Part shown: positions 43,745-56,611 of the stretch, in pieces
Layout of the letters: every line of letters starts with the position of its first letter
Position numbering within the stretch: the first letter of the stretch is position 1
Source of the DNA: Lucifuga dentata
Taxonomy: Eukaryota > Chordata > Actinopteri > Ophidiiformes > Bythitidae
Direction: 5' to 3'
Length of the DNA stretch: 64,000 bases
Assembly: GCA_014773175.1 (NCBI GenBank)
Contig: VXCM01003291.1
Coordinates: 35,739 to 99,738 of the forward strand
Translations under genes and position numbers: made by a program
Notes under the pieces: generated by a model
The model's input: only the letters and a program-made list of their open reading frames with translations
The model's database searches: none
Told to the model about the DNA's origin: nothing

Positions 43745-44338
43745 CATCATCCATTTCCGCTTATCCTATTAAGGGTTGCATAAACAAACACACACGTGCA
43801 CACGCACACACATGGTGCATCCCAAATGCACTAAAATGTCTCTCCCCAGTCTCCCCTCTATGATCTGGATACCGAAGTTCTCTCCTCCTCTCCCCCAAAC
43901 CTGGAGGAGCTTTGTTACTTCCTCCAAACATTTCCTCCACTGAAGGATACATGCATGTATCCTTTCACACAGTCTTTTTAACACGTTGGCGTGACGTCAT
44001 CATGTCCACGCCCCCTACCAGCCCATCAACGCTGATCAGCAAAGACAAACTCAGGTGAACTGCAGCCTGTCAGGCGCAGATTTCTCCGTGAACAAACACG
44101 TCTGCTGATTTATTAAACCCACAGTCAATCTGAGATTGTTTCAAACAGTCAATTTAGAGTTTCCTGTTCACCTGACCTGCATGTCTTTGAGGTGGGAGGA
44201 AACGAACACCTGGAGGAAACCCCCACAGACACGGGAAGCACATGCAAACTCCACACAGAAAGGACCTAGTCAGATTTGAACCCGGGACCTTCTTGCTATG
44301 AGGCAACAGTGCTCACCTCCAAGCCACCGTGCCGCCCT
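43745..44338 (-). mobile_element. tRNA-headed SINE (minus strand) plus internal unassigned segment
   Basis: Read on the minus strand, the head GGCGGCACGGTGGCTTGGAG is followed by the B-box-like GGTCCCGGGTTCAAATCTGA, then a body with GTGTGGAGTTTGCATGTGCT and TCCTCCCACCTCAAAGACAT. The opposite end (ATCATCCATTTCCGCTTATC) matches the usual GGATGG-type tail of this teleost repeat. About 43780-44110 does not match the SINE body and may be another insertion. Confidence 0.65.
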
Positions 44339-44387
44339 CGGTGTCTATAACGTAATATGTATGTGTGTATGTATTCATTTATTGGGC

Positions 44388-44985
44388 TTAAAGGACCATA
44401 TCACTCCTTTTGCATGTTTGAGCCTAATATATTCAATTTTCATACACAAAAGGTTACCGACATTCCCCGTATTTCAGCTTTCCTGATATTTTGCAAAACC
44501 TCTTAATCTTTCAAAATCAAATATTCAGGCAATACACCCGCCTTAAAAAATCCATGTTTCTCCTGCTAATAGTTACACAGCCTTATGTCCTTATGCCTTA
44601 TGAAGTCATGGTCGTTTAAATTTTTCCATAAACGTAGGTCTTCTTTTAGGACTATATTCCCTGATGGAGACATACATTCACTCTGTGCTTTTTATTGCAC
44701 TTAAACACTAAAATTATGAAACTTTGAAAAAACCTGAATACACGTCTTGTTGGTGATGGATTACCTATCCCAAGAACCTTTCAAGTATCAACAAGTTGAT
44801 TTTAACAGTGTACCAGAATGAACTGAAACTAATGGAGGTCTGAAAGGTAGGAAAAACATTTTTAATTCACTGTTCCAGTAATATGCTTTGGGAAACGAGT
44901 TCGTACATGTAACGAGTAACGTTACATGTACGAAAATTAAACAGATTAGGCTCAAATATGCAAAATGGATGGTATGGTCCTTTAA
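44388..44985 (+). mobile_element. TTAA-flanked MITE, copy 16 (young, forward), inserted in copy 15
   Basis: The left junction is GGGC-TTAA-AGGACCATAT and the right junction is TATGGTCCT-TTAA-ACACGC. Related uninterrupted copies read GGGCTTAAACATG at this place, so one TTAA has become two. This is direct evidence for a 4-bp TTAA target duplication with the element proper starting AGGACCATA. Confidence 0.93.
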
Positions 44986-45013
44986 ACACGCAAAGTCGCC
45001 AGTATGGTCCTGT

Positions 45014-45597
45014 AAGAGTTTTGAGGTTGTTTAAAACCAGCATCCATCAGGACTCTCCCTCGCTCTCCTGTAGTCTCTCCATCTCTCACACACACACACA
45101 CACTCACAGTCTCTAAGTGAAGCTACCTGACATTACAGAGGACACTCCATCTTATTGATTATCTACTGATTATGCTCTGTGTATAAGGCTGTCAGCAGAG
45201 GTTTGACACGGTGCAGAAACTTTAAACACTCTAAAACCATCCATGAACTTCAACCTGAAATCCATGAGCTCCTCCATCAAACACAGCGAGGTCGTCATGG
45301 TGATGATCAATTTATTATTTAGAGTCGATGCCTGCCTTCTGATGAAGTGTCTGTATTTGGTGAGTTATTCATCATTTTTACGTCAGCCAGAACAAACTCT
45401 CGGGTGTTTAGTGCTTGTGTTCGTTTTTGTGTTTTTCATACTCACAAAGGAAATGTTCTCACTTTGCTGAAAGACTCCTTTTTTTATCTGCTGCACAAAT
45501 TTTTACAATATTTATCAGAGAAATATCTTATTCGCACAGCTAATATTCTGTCACACCACAAGCAGTCGTGTCTTTCATGTTCACGTTATTAATTTTT
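45014..45597. other. Unassigned DNA
   Basis: A short (CA)n run lies at 45089-45103. Two overlapping small open frames (45243-45592) show no family signal. Confidence 0.3.
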
Positions 45598-46109
45598 TTA
45601 AAGGACCAAAGTGGCGATTGTGCATGTTTGAGTCCAATATGCACAACCTGCGTAGTACATGTTACGTTACTGACGACCAATTTCCAAAACGTAAAACCGT
45701 ATTTTAGTTTTCCTGTTATTTTGCCAAATCCCCTAATTCTTTAAACAAATGTTCAGGTGATACACACCTTAAAATTCAATGTTTCACCTGCTAACACTTA
45801 CGGCTGAATGTAGAAGGGACGGTCGTTTTTAATTTCTTGGTAAAGGCTGTCTTCTCCTGGGACTATATTCCCTGGCAGAGAAATACGTTGTCTTCCGTGA
45901 AGCTCCATGTTTAACCAGTTAATTTGACAAAAACCCTAATAGGCATAGTGTTCGCTGTGATGGATTATGTATCTCAAGCGTGTTTCAAGTCTTGTTGATT
46001 TTAATAGAGTACTGTACTGGAATGACCTGAAACTGATGGCAGTCTGGAAGGTAGAAAAAACAATTCTATAATTCTAAAAACATGCCCAATCATCAGTATC
46101 ATCCTTTAA
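45598..46109 (+). mobile_element. MITE, copy 17 (older subfamily, forward)
   Basis: The ends are TTAAAGGACCAAAGTGGCGA and CATCAGTATCATCCTTTAA, with GGGACTATATTCCCTGGCAG inside. Confidence 0.88.
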
Positions 46110-46571
46110 AGATTCACATGCAAAGTCTGTGAAAATGCTTTTCTTGCTGACTTTTCTGTTTAATCAAGATGTGAAAAGCCGAAGAAAATCCTTAAAAAAA
46201 CTATCGCTCTGCCCTTCCTGTAAAAACATTATTCCAAACTTTCCTTGTAAGGGAATCTCTAAGGGAACCTCGCTGCAAAAACTTCTGTAGTTTAACGAGA
46301 AAGTATCACTTTCTTGGACGTACTTAACTCCTTAATGCTTTAAGATGCAGATTTCATGCTTGTTACTGCTCATGTGTTATGGAGAGGATGAGTATCATGA
46401 GGAAGAAGTGAGACATCTCAGGCGGGTTTTCCAGATTCCAGCATTCCCACATGTATCCAGCTGTTCCATGGCGCTCTGAACCTGACCACACGTCTGGCAC
46501 AGGAAGAAACACGTGTCAATTGTCGCCAGTGATCGATGACATCACTTCCAAATGAAAACGTTCTTCCAGTG
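46110..46571. other. Unassigned DNA
   Basis: Unique sequence between two MITEs with no gene or repeat evidence. Confidence 0.3.
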
Positions 46572-47104
46572 ATTTGATATATTCAGTTTTCATACATGTT
46601 ACGTTACTGACAATCATTTCCCAAAGGATAAAACCGTATTTCAGCTTTCCTGATCTTAATCTTTCAAAATCAAATATTCAAGTGATACACCCACCTTAAA
46701 AATCCATGTTTCACCCGCTAATAGTTACGCAGCCTTATGAAGTCATGGTCCTTTAAAATTTTCATAAACGCAGATCTTTCTTTTTGGACTATATTCCCCG
46801 GTGGAAAAGCATTTCAGTGCTTTTTGTTGCGCCTAAACTCTAAAATTACGAAACTTCAAAAAAACCTGAATACATGTCTTGTTGGTGATGATGGATTGCC
46901 TATCCCAAGAAAGTTTCAAGTATTAACAAGTTGATTTTAATAGCAGAATGAACTGAAACCAATGGAGGTCTGGAAGGTAGGAAAAACATTTTTAATTCAC
47001 TGTTCTAGTAGTATGCTTTGAGAAACGATTGTCAGTAACGTTATGTGTATGAAAATTGCATATATTAGACTCAAACATGCAAAATGAGTGGTATGGTCCT
47101 TTAA
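46572..47104 (+). mobile_element. MITE, copy 18 (young, forward, left end truncated)
   Basis: Begins within the left inverted repeat at GATATATTCAGTTTTCATAC and ends GAGTGGTATGGTCCTTTAA. The interior has small deletions (for example in the GGACTATATTCCCCGGTGG block). Confidence 0.85.
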
Positions 47105-49339
47105 GTAGAAGTCTTTTTTTTTTTTTTTTTTTNTTTTTTTTTTTTTTTTTTAGATAGTTTTATGTTCAAGGTATTTGTGTCTCATCTTAAAAAGCCCAAA
47201 AACCGATGAAAGCTCCTTTCAGAATGCTGATGTTGGTTTAAAAAAATAACATTTAAGATCAGTTTTTCCCCAACAGGTCATGTTGGTATATTCTTTGAAT
47301 TTCACCCTCTGTGGGATCCGCTTTTATTGTGTGGAATTGAAAGAGAACTTTGCGTTTCTGGAAAGTGACGTCATCGATCGCTGTTCGCCGATTAAAAACG
47401 GACACGTGTTTCTGTGGCGGCGAGGTCGTACAGGCCGTGCAGACATCCATCACACTCTACTGCAGCAGCTCTTCATCCACTCCGTGCAGCGCTCTTTCTC
47501 TTCATCCATCCACCTCCCTCATCAATTTCACTCTCTCCTCTCTCTCTGACAGGGTTCATTTAATGGTCAAGAGAATCAGCAGCCAAACTCCAGTTAAGAG
47601 ACAGAGATCTGCACTGTTGCAACCTTTCTCTCTCCCTCTCTGAAACATAAATAATGAAACATGTACGCTCCATGCAGCACATTTCTTATGCCACCAGTAG
47701 AAAGAAGGAGCGCACATTCTGTTGAACTGGTTTTACTCCACCCGTTTAATGAACAGCCTGCTCGTTTGGCCAAAGGCAACTGAAGCGCGAACTTTGCAAG
47801 ATCAAAGCGAAAGCTGGTACATGCACGCAGCGAGTCCACGTTAAAAAAAAAAAAAAACGAGCCAGTTCAGAGGCGGAGCTTCATCAAAACCTGCAAAAAA
47901 TAATTACAGCTTTTATTTACATTTAATGCTTGTTGGACGGCATCAAGTTGAACCTTCATCTCATGTAATGAAACTGGAATGAGGTGGATTAGGTGACATC
48001 TATGGTTTAGTTCAGATTTTCTGGAGTTCCCCTGTTAGAATTAGTTTTTTGGTTTTTTTTTTAGTTGCATGATGTCATATTTATGTGTTTAACTTTAATA
48101 TGCTCTTTGTCTTTGCACATTCGTGCCATTTTACCATTCTGGAAAAGGACTACAGATGAAAATGGGTCAATCCTCAACACACCAACAACACACTAACAAC
48201 ACCCCAAAAACATAAAAACAACACACCAACAATGCACCAAAAACACACAATAACCAAAAACACATCAAAATAACACACCACCACCACCACCAACACAACA
48301 ACACAACAACAAAAACACACCAACAAAACAACGCAAACCACCGGCACTCTAAGGCTTCAACAACTTTTGCTAATCAATTAAATCATCTTTTATTTTTTGA
48401 TAATTAATTCCTAAATGTATCAAGTACTAAAAAATGAAGGCTGCTATTCACACGTTTCCACAGCAGAGCGTGACATCTTGAAACTGCTAGTTTGTCTAAA
48501 AAACAAAAGTATTCAACTTAAAGTGACATGAAACAGAAGAAAGCAACGAGCAGCGTTTCTTGATAAATCAGTAAAATAATGACAATTAAAACAGTTTTGA
48601 AAACATTTTCTTTCTTCGCTGACGCACTGATCTCTCCTATCTGGATCCAAACCCTTCAGCCTGCTGTTCTGCCTGTCTGGAGGAGACGGTAGATCGGCTC
48701 AGGTAACCTCCTGGGGCTGTCTGTAGTGCAGCCAAGTGGGCCGGGCGGACGGGGTGACGGCAGGTCACGTCGCTCTGAGCTCCTTTCGTTGGCGCTCCTC
48801 ACTGATCCGTCTCCCGGGAGGAGGAGACAAATTGGCTCATTTCAGTTTCCCTGTTGGTGTCCTCCTCCTCCGCGGTGGGACGGATCAGCTAGCCTGCTGT
48901 CACCTCGCCAATGCGCTCTAGAGCTCTGCGCGGACAGACGTGATCGCGCATGATCATCACATGCCTTCACAGTAATACTCTGGCGTAATGATGCTATCGA
49001 TTATGAAGTGTAAAATAAATATTACACTAAAACAGGGTGTGGTGTGCATTCTTTCAGGAATGGCGTGAGAGACGTTAGGGTAAGGTTGTGGTCATATGCC
49101 TAAAACCAAAACTCAAACAAGAGCGTTGGGTAATTGGAACCAGCAGCCAAAATGACCTCACATGTCAAGTGCAGGACTTACAGCTATTAGATTACGATGA
49201 GAGAAGGACAAACTCATTCTTAGAAACCAGTCCATCATTCTTAGAAACCAGATCCTTCACATCATCCCTGTTCTCTTGCATGGTTCTAAATGTTCTGGGA
49301 TTCACTGGCCTGGGCGTTTCCCCATCAGGTGAAACTAAG
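47105..49339. other. Unassigned DNA with AC-rich stretch and a GC-rich patch
   Basis: A T run split by an N lies at 47114-47151. 48172-48330 is low-complexity A/C (CAACACACCAACAACACACT). 48620-48960 is the most GC- and CpG-rich patch of the upstream region (GGGCCGGGCGGACGGGGTGA) and could be promoter-associated. No exon can be supported. Confidence 0.3.
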
Positions 49340-50163
49340 CATCCATCCGTCATCCATACCCGCTTGTCCCATTCAGGGTCAAGCGAGGCTGGAGCTGATC
49401 CCAGCAGTCGTTGGGTGAGAGGCAAGGTTCACATGGACAGGTCGCCAGTCTTTCACTGAGCTGACACACACACACAGACACGCAAACTTACACCAATGGT
49501 CATATTACAGATTCCAGTTCACCTAACCTGTGCTTCTTTGGTGGTGGGAGGAAACCCACACACACACACACACACAGGGAGATCATGCAAACTCCCCACA
49601 GAAAGGACCCATCATATATACTCAAGTATAAGCTGACCTCCTGATTTTGACCTGCAAATTTAGGTTTTTAAAGAAACCCGTATGTAAACCGACCCCCTGA
49701 TGTTGTTCCATCAATTTATTTATTTAGCAAATTACGTGTTTTTCTGGTATTGTCATAGTATTCCTCTGATTTTCTGAAAATAATCCACATACCGATACCG
49801 GTAAATATGATATTTATTTCAGCAGCTGATTACCGTAACTGACCAAACACAACAGTGCTTACTGGCTGCCGCAAAATGTGCTGGATAAGATGTTTAGTCA
49901 GGAAATATCTCATTCTAAGGTATGATTTAAACTATTTTCCATGGGTAGTGGTAATGGGTAGTATTTCCACCCCTGGAAATTTCTTTCTCTGGGATCAAAT
50001 TTAAATTTCTTGTATATAAGCTGACCCCCGATTTGCTTTGTAAAATTTGGCAATAAAAACTCGGCTTATACTCAAATATATACGGTAGTCAGATTTGAAC
50101 CCAGGACCTTCTTGCTGTGAGTGCTCACCAACAGTGCTCACCTCTAAGCCAACGCACTGCCCC
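49340..50163 (-). mobile_element. tRNA-headed SINE (minus strand), interrupted by a TA-flanked element
   Basis: The head side ends at 50163 (GGGGGCAGTGCGTTGGCTTA on the minus strand, then AAGGTCCTGGGTTCAAATCT). The tail side is CCATCCGTCATCCATACCCG at 49340. Hallmarks include GACAGGTCGCCAGTC and GAAACCCACACACACAC. The body is continuous once 49612-50085 is removed. Confidence 0.7.
49612..50085. mobile_element. 474-bp TA-flanked non-autonomous element nested in the SINE
   Basis: The ends TATATACTCAAGTATAAGC and (reverse complement of right end) TATATATTTGAGTATAAGCC are inverted relatives. The intact SINE reads GGACCTAGTCAG; here it is GGACCCA-element-TAGTCAG, consistent with insertion at TA (left copy now CA). 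A TA target points to the Tc1/mariner group, though the family was not identified. Confidence 0.7.
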
Positions 50164-52500
50164 CGAAATTAACTAAATTGAAGTGTGCTAATTCAACATG
50201 AGTACTAGCAATCCAAAACCACACCAATTTCCATTTTCAAGCAGTGAGGTGTCTCTGAACATTTCCTTTGATTCCACGGTCAGAGAACAAATAGGCTCCC
50301 AACAGAAAAGCAGCTGGGAAGGACAACTGCAGCTGGCTGACATCAAGGTCATTAGACTAGAAGCACTCGAGGCGAGTCTGAAGCCCTGCTACTCTTCAAA
50401 GTCAGCCAATGGGGTGCTGATTGATGCGGTTTAATTTTTTACACGGGAACCCCTACTGTGACTATCTGCGATTGGTCTAAAATAATCATGTGACTGACGT
50501 TGTCCTACCTTGCAGAAACCTTCTTCTCTCATGGTTCACTGCCTTTGTTTACATTTCTTTCCAGTTATGGGTGCTGCAAAACAGCTTCGTCTTACTGTTG
50601 ATGTTCTACTACCACCCAGTTTTTCTGTGCTACAGTCGCTACTTCACTCGTTCTTCACCTTCACCAGACTGTAGAGTAAATATAAGAGAATAACAAAGCT
50701 GTAGGGTTTCATGTGTACAGATGTATATTTTCACATATAAACACCGACCTGCCTGGGGATGACAGAACCCAGCACATTTGTAATCACACCTACGAGAATA
50801 AACACATACTCTGTTATAAAGTCTCCAATCATACAGAGAGCTCAAAGTAATCATTTTACTAAATGTCATACTATGTAAGCAGATGGCATCACATGCTTCA
50901 ATGAAACAAACAAAACAGCAAACATTTACAACTGCCACTTTCCACAAAACTAACAAAGATCCTCAATAAAGAGATATACACACCTGCTTGCTTTGCACAT
51001 TTTGTATCATTATTCATTCATAACTGTTATTCTTTATGTGGTTTTGCAACTTAAGTATCACTGGAGAATCAATATAATGTTACACTACAGCCAGATATCT
51101 TAATCTGGGTGACTTTAAGGTATTTAAAGTTTCCCAATAATATAAGCTTATTACCTATCTAAAGGCCTTGAAAGTACTTAAAGTTATGCAACCATTGTAA
51201 ACTGGTGTGATCCACTACATTGGTCATCTTTGAAGAAACTATTACTGACAGCATTACAACACTAACGTTTGTATTAAATGAAAGTTACAAAGAAAGTTGG
51301 GCCTGACAGGCCAGTTGTGGTGATATTTATGTCGTGCAGCTAGCTAGCATTTTCGTTAGCTAAATTAATGAGTTTTGGGTGGCAGTACGTTTAAGTCATT
51401 TTAGCAGTAAACAAATAGTGTTTTTAAAACTACGACTGCTCAAGAGTTAATGTTAATTACATGTTTTAAATGAGTGGAATTAGCTGTAAACAACCATGGA
51501 GCTAACTAACCTCGCTAATATTAGCTTGGGAAGCTAGTTAGCTGTAGCTAACTAATAGGGCCAGGCTCTCCATAACCTTTGCATGACTTTTCTCGAAACG
51601 TCTTGTTGTGGCTATACAGTTTATATAAGCATCACAAACACTTCATAGCATTAACGATATCGAATAATGTGAGAATAGCGTACGAAACCGGTGTACCTAC
51701 ATCAAGGCCCGCTGTGGCCCGCTACCAGGCTAACGAGACCCATTATCGGACACAGTTTTTCTAGCTCTAGCGACATTTTCCATTTCACTTTGTAATAAAT
51801 GCAACAAATTACACCAGAGCGCCGTCAAACAAACACGTGTTTATAGGCGTTATAGAAGATTCAAAAGCGCTCGTATAACGAAACATCAATCCTTTATGTA
51901 ACTGCTGACCTATCGTCCAGTTTCTCGTGTGATGGACAATTAACGATGCGGCGCTTTTAACCTCCCTGTCACACCATGAGTCCATTATCGGACATGCGTT
52001 TATATTCACACTAAATATTGATGTTGTTTGACCTCTATAGTCCCATTTTCAGCACAACTGTTGCATATCCAACAAGAAAAGGGGTTGGGACTGATTTATA
52101 TTACACTGATTTAGTAAAAGACCTGTAAAATAGTGCATGTACAGTGCTGTTTAGAGCGGACGGTAGACGAAATATATACTGTACTCACAACTCGTTAAAC
52201 TGTTACATAAAGCCGGAAACAAAACGGTATATAAGTGTTAGATTTAGTAATGTGGCCTGAGTAACCGTGGGGTTGCCAGTTTGTTTATTAATTTTATAAG
52301 AAAGATAAACGAGCGGGTCAGATGGGGACGTGTCCGATGATGAACGCATGATTCTTAGCTCTCCCGTCTCTCCAGACAAAGGCAGCAGCTAGCCTGGTGA
52401 GCTAACCTCCGGGATAGCTAGCAGGCTATCCCGCGTTTAAAAAAAAAAAAAGGAAAAAAAAAAGTGAATCCAAATCCCAGACAGAGCCAACTTCAACATG
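50164..52500. other. Unassigned DNA
   Basis: Several overlapping GTTAGCTAGC/GCTAGTTAGC words occur at 51340-51560 and 52385-52430. No gene or transposon structure can be defined. Confidence 0.3.
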
Positions 52501-52509
52501 TCCGCTTAC

Positions 52510-52750
52510 CCCGTTTGGAAACCCGATCCAAGCAGCGTTCATGTGCACTCCATAGGTTCTGATAATCCCAGTAAAATAGTTAAACAAGCTCCCAAACTGG
52601 TGGATCGAACACGCAGACCAGTCAACGTGCTCCCAGTTCACTGGACCGCAGCCATCACACGGTCACATCCCGGAGAAAACTGGAAAGCAGCGGGAAACAC
52701 CGACATTCTGGGGTCACTTCTCTGGCCTGGGAGGATATAGGTCAAATCCC
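52510..52750 (-). other. Candidate non-coding first exon
   Basis: On the minus strand a GC-balanced, repeat-free stretch ends TTCCAAACGG then the donor-like GGTAAGCGG at 52510-52505. It could be an untranslated exon of znf609 or of another gene. No protein similarity, TATA box or independent evidence was found. Confidence 0.15.
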
Positions 52751-53308
52751 CAGTATTCCATGACTGGATGTGGTATTCCAGGAGTTCCCAGATGAGCGTT
52801 ATTCCTGTTTATAGACACACAGACAGACAAACAGCACACACGGCTAAATGGCTGTTAGGTACAATGCAACCAAAACCCGGACCTGGATCCGCGGAACCGC
52901 TGGACGTGGACTGGATTCACTGGAGTGGAGCTGATAGAGCTGGACTGGATTCACTCCACTACATTAGAAAGACAGCAAATGATAGAAACCACAGGTACAT
53001 TTATTCAAGTACTATACTTTAAATTTAATTACTCATACTTTTTAAACTTTTCTTCCATTACATTTCAGAGGAAATGTACTATTCACCCATGGCATTTATC
53101 TGACAGCTGTACTTATTAGTTACTTTGCAGATTTATATTTTATATTCAAGATAAATATGAGACAATTACAGCTGTTGTCAAGTAAAAATCCTGTATCTCC
53201 AAAACTTCAAATTTTCAGAAAGTTTAAAAAAAAAAAGGAGACTTCCTTTAACTTGATGATCCAGTGACTTTTAGACAGTATCTAAAGAGAGATTTCAACT
53301 CATTTACA

Positions 53309-53311
<3 letters not shown>
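52751..53311. other. Unassigned DNA
   Basis: No repeat or gene recognised apart from an A run near 53225. Confidence 0.25.
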
Positions 53312-53352
<41 letters not shown>

Positions 53353-53592
53353 NCCCCCTCTCTCTCTCATTGTCACACACACACACACATACACACACAC
53401 ACACACATACACTTATGTGTAGGGATTCAGGGATTCTAAGCTTGTTACCCTGGCAACAAGGATATGATAATGTTGCTTTTGGCATGACATCACTATCTCT
53501 GTCTTTCTCATTCTTCACCTCCTTTGGACACGCACGCACACACACACATACAGCTAGAGCAGCAGTTGCAGTGTAACAACTGCTATCTAATA

Positions 53593-53627
<35 letters not shown>

Positions 53628-53664
53628 CGTGTGTGTGTGCATGTGTGCGTGCGTGNATCTAATA

Positions 53665-53707
<43 letters not shown>

Positions 53708-53735
53708 CGTGTGTGTGTGCATGTGTGCGTGCGTG
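53312..53735. repeat. Cluster of (CT)n, (CA)n and (GT)n microsatellites with two N joints
   Basis: (CT)20 ends at the N at 53353; short (CA)n runs follow at 53375-53410. Two (GT)n/(GC) runs on either side of the N at 53656 are near-identical (ATCTAATACAGTGTGTGTGT begins each), indicating one tract assembled twice. Confidence 0.9.
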
Positions 53736-56567
53736 CTTTCCTTCTGATTACACCTTCAGTCAGTGGGCTCTGCAGAGGGAACCAGAGCTACATTTACATT
53801 TTTATTTGAACTCTCCTCCTATCTCCCTCCTGTTTATGAGAGGGATTCTAACTGTTCATTAAAGACAGACTATAAGTAGCTGTTATGGAGTGCTGGAGGT
53901 GAAAGGAAGAAATAATGAGGAAGTAATGAGAGGGAGTAATAAAGATCCACCAACATCTTCACATCATATGTTTTAAATATCTTTGCTCAGAGATGTGTTC
54001 AGACACTTATGTCAAGCTGTATGGGTCAATATTCACCTTTAGATCTCTGTTAATAACTAACAGAGGCCAGTATATCTGTTCCCATACGTGTTATCTATGT
54101 CGTCATATTTGTTATTAGCCAATGTCATACAAACATATCAAAGCTACGATACGATGCAACTGTATGTATCCCTCAAGGGGCAATTACAAGAGCAGCTGAC
54201 ACAATACAAGGCATAAGCAAAAAGTTAATCTGAAAGTTAGATGTGGGACAGTACAATACCATCAAATTGTGCAAAGATCAGTACAAAAAAAAGGGAACAT
54301 TATAGTGTATTCAGCATACTATCAAAAAGTGCAAAATGGATGCAATACAGTCACACACATTCATAAGTGCAAAGATCAGTCAAATCACATTCTTGTACAT
54401 TCAGTATCCAACCAAGTACAAGAGATGAATAAAGGAGCAGGAAGCTCCTATAATAAAGCCATGCTTTATTATATGTTTATAATACAACAGAGAACATGTA
54501 TCATTAAAGAGTTTATTGTTTTAGAATTTTCAACCATTCACTGGATCTGTTATGATGTTGGCTTTGGATTGGATGAATCAATAACAAATGCATGGATTGG
54601 TCAGAATTACTGCACCTAAATGCATTTTGCCTATGATAAGATATGGCTTTTATAGCATTCTTCATATACATGTGACACAGGATATGATAAAGATCTGACA
54701 ACTTCAGACATGTCAGGTTATATGGTAACAATCAACGAAAGCCACTGATAATGTTTTAATGTAATCATTGCATAATCCATGCTTGCTTAATTTATTGTAA
54801 CTGTTAACTTCTGTTTCTGCTTTAATCACATCTGTGGAAGAGATTGAAGACTTAAGGAAAGCAACGACCAGTTAGTCCCTGATAATGATGTGAACAATAT
54901 TTACAAGTTGGAAAACCAATTAGTTATCATTTTTATCTAATACTGTATAAATGTAATGTAATTTCCATGCTTCAAAAATACTCATTTGCATGCAAAAAAA
55001 AAAAAAAAAAAANAAAGCCAACTACACCTTATTAACTACAAAAGCCAACTACACCTTAAAAAAAAAAGCCAGCTACACCTTATTATTTAAGGTGTAGCTA
55101 AATAGCTGCATTGTTTTCTTTGACCACATAAGATTAAAGTATATCCACATGCATAACTAAAGAGTTTCAATTATTGATGGAAAAATAGCATTTTTGTTTC
55201 CCAAATGTTCATTATTTAAACATTATACACAGTTAGTCTGTGTATTAACAGACCTGCAACTCATTTTGAGAGTGGTAACATGTTCCAGTCATGTGGTTTG
55301 AGTTTTTTTTACATGGTTCTGCCACTTGGTTAATATTTGGCTCATGGATTATGCATTTAATTCACACACAGTTCCAACATCCTCTGTTGTTATATGTCAC
55401 AGTTGGTGGATGTCAGAGTGTTTTGTATGCTTCGTCTGCTAACGTCATGGTTTTGTTCACACGCATAATTAAAACGTTTTAACGTTTTGAGCTGTCAAAC
55501 GTTCAGAGGTTGATTTGCTGGAATTTAAAAACCAGCTTTCATTCACACCTGAGCTGACAAAGAACTGATAACTCCCAAATCATTATTTTTTTTCTATGAA
55601 AAGCTTAATTCTATTAAAAAAAAAATCTAATCTAAAAGAATTTATTAAAAAAAAAAATAAATGAAAGAAAGTAATTAATCTACTTGATTCTAGAAATTCT
55701 AGAAAATAAAAGAAAGTCTCCAAGAATCAGCAAACAAGTCAAAGATGATGTTAGACTCCAGAGGGTTCATGCATTCACAGAAAAGGCTGAAACACATGAA
55801 AGCAGCTGAGGACGAGGCTCAGGATTCTTATATGCTGTATGAGAAGGAGATGAAGAGTCAGAATAACAATTAAGGATTAATGGTGGATGATAAGGAAGAG
55901 AAAGGAGGTGAGAGTGGAACAGATAAAGTCCTAATGAAAACACACACACACACACTTCTGTGAAGTCTCAGATGGACACTGTTTCACTGAATTCACATCA
56001 GGCACTAACACAATATACACAACATTTCACTTTCCACTTCCAAAATCCAGGACTTCCTGTTGACCTCGGTGAGGTTTTGATTGACACGTTGTTGCTGTAA
56101 TGAAAGGACAAGAAAATAACTGGATTCCCTCCAAACTTTCTCTCTGAGGGTGCCATACGTACTGGAAGGATTTGTGCATGTGTGTGTGTGTGCATGAGCT
56201 CAGGTTTGTGTGTGTGTGTGTATGTGGGTGTGCAAAGAGCAGGAGACTGGCATTTCTATCACTTATTACCTGAAAATGGAGTAGGAGTGTGTCAGCATTA
56301 CATTTGCACAGTAAATTAGAGTGACAGGCTGTCAGGATGATGTCAGCACGGTGAATTAATGGACTCAGGCAGTAGATGACAGCAGGAAGTATTTCACGGA
56401 ACTGAAAAAAACACTGATCAGATCAGAAAGACAGGTAAATATATAAACAGCAGATCAATGACCGATTATCAGTTAAAAAGCTTATCTGTTCCTCTCTACT
56501 GGAAACTAACAGACACTGACAATAAAAGGATGTTGCTGACAAAAAAACAATTCACAGATGTCCCTGA

Positions 56568-56570
<3 letters not shown>
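53736..56570. other. Unassigned AT-rich DNA
   Basis: 54255-54410 repeats GTGCAAAGATCAGT and TACATTCAG words imperfectly. 55001-55100 repeats AAGCCAACTACACCTTA three times with an inverted AAGGTGTAGCT, next to an A run split by the N at 55013. No coding exon evident. Confidence 0.35.

Positions 56571-56608
<38 letters not shown>
56571..56608. repeat. (CT)n microsatellite
   Basis: About 19 CT units. Confidence 0.95.

Positions 56609-56611
<3 letters not shown>

Larger units (their letters stand above)
43237..45013 (-). mobile_element. MITE, copy 15 (older subfamily, reverse), split by two insertions
   Basis: The left part is 43237-43744. After a SINE-containing insert the element resumes at 44341 (GTGTCTATAACGTAATATGT). 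At GGGCTTAA it is split again by MITE copy 16, and its last bases (ACACGCAAAGTCGCCAGTAT then GGTCCTGTAA) follow at 44986-45013. The order of insertion is therefore copy 15, then the SINE and copy 16. Confidence 0.75.
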
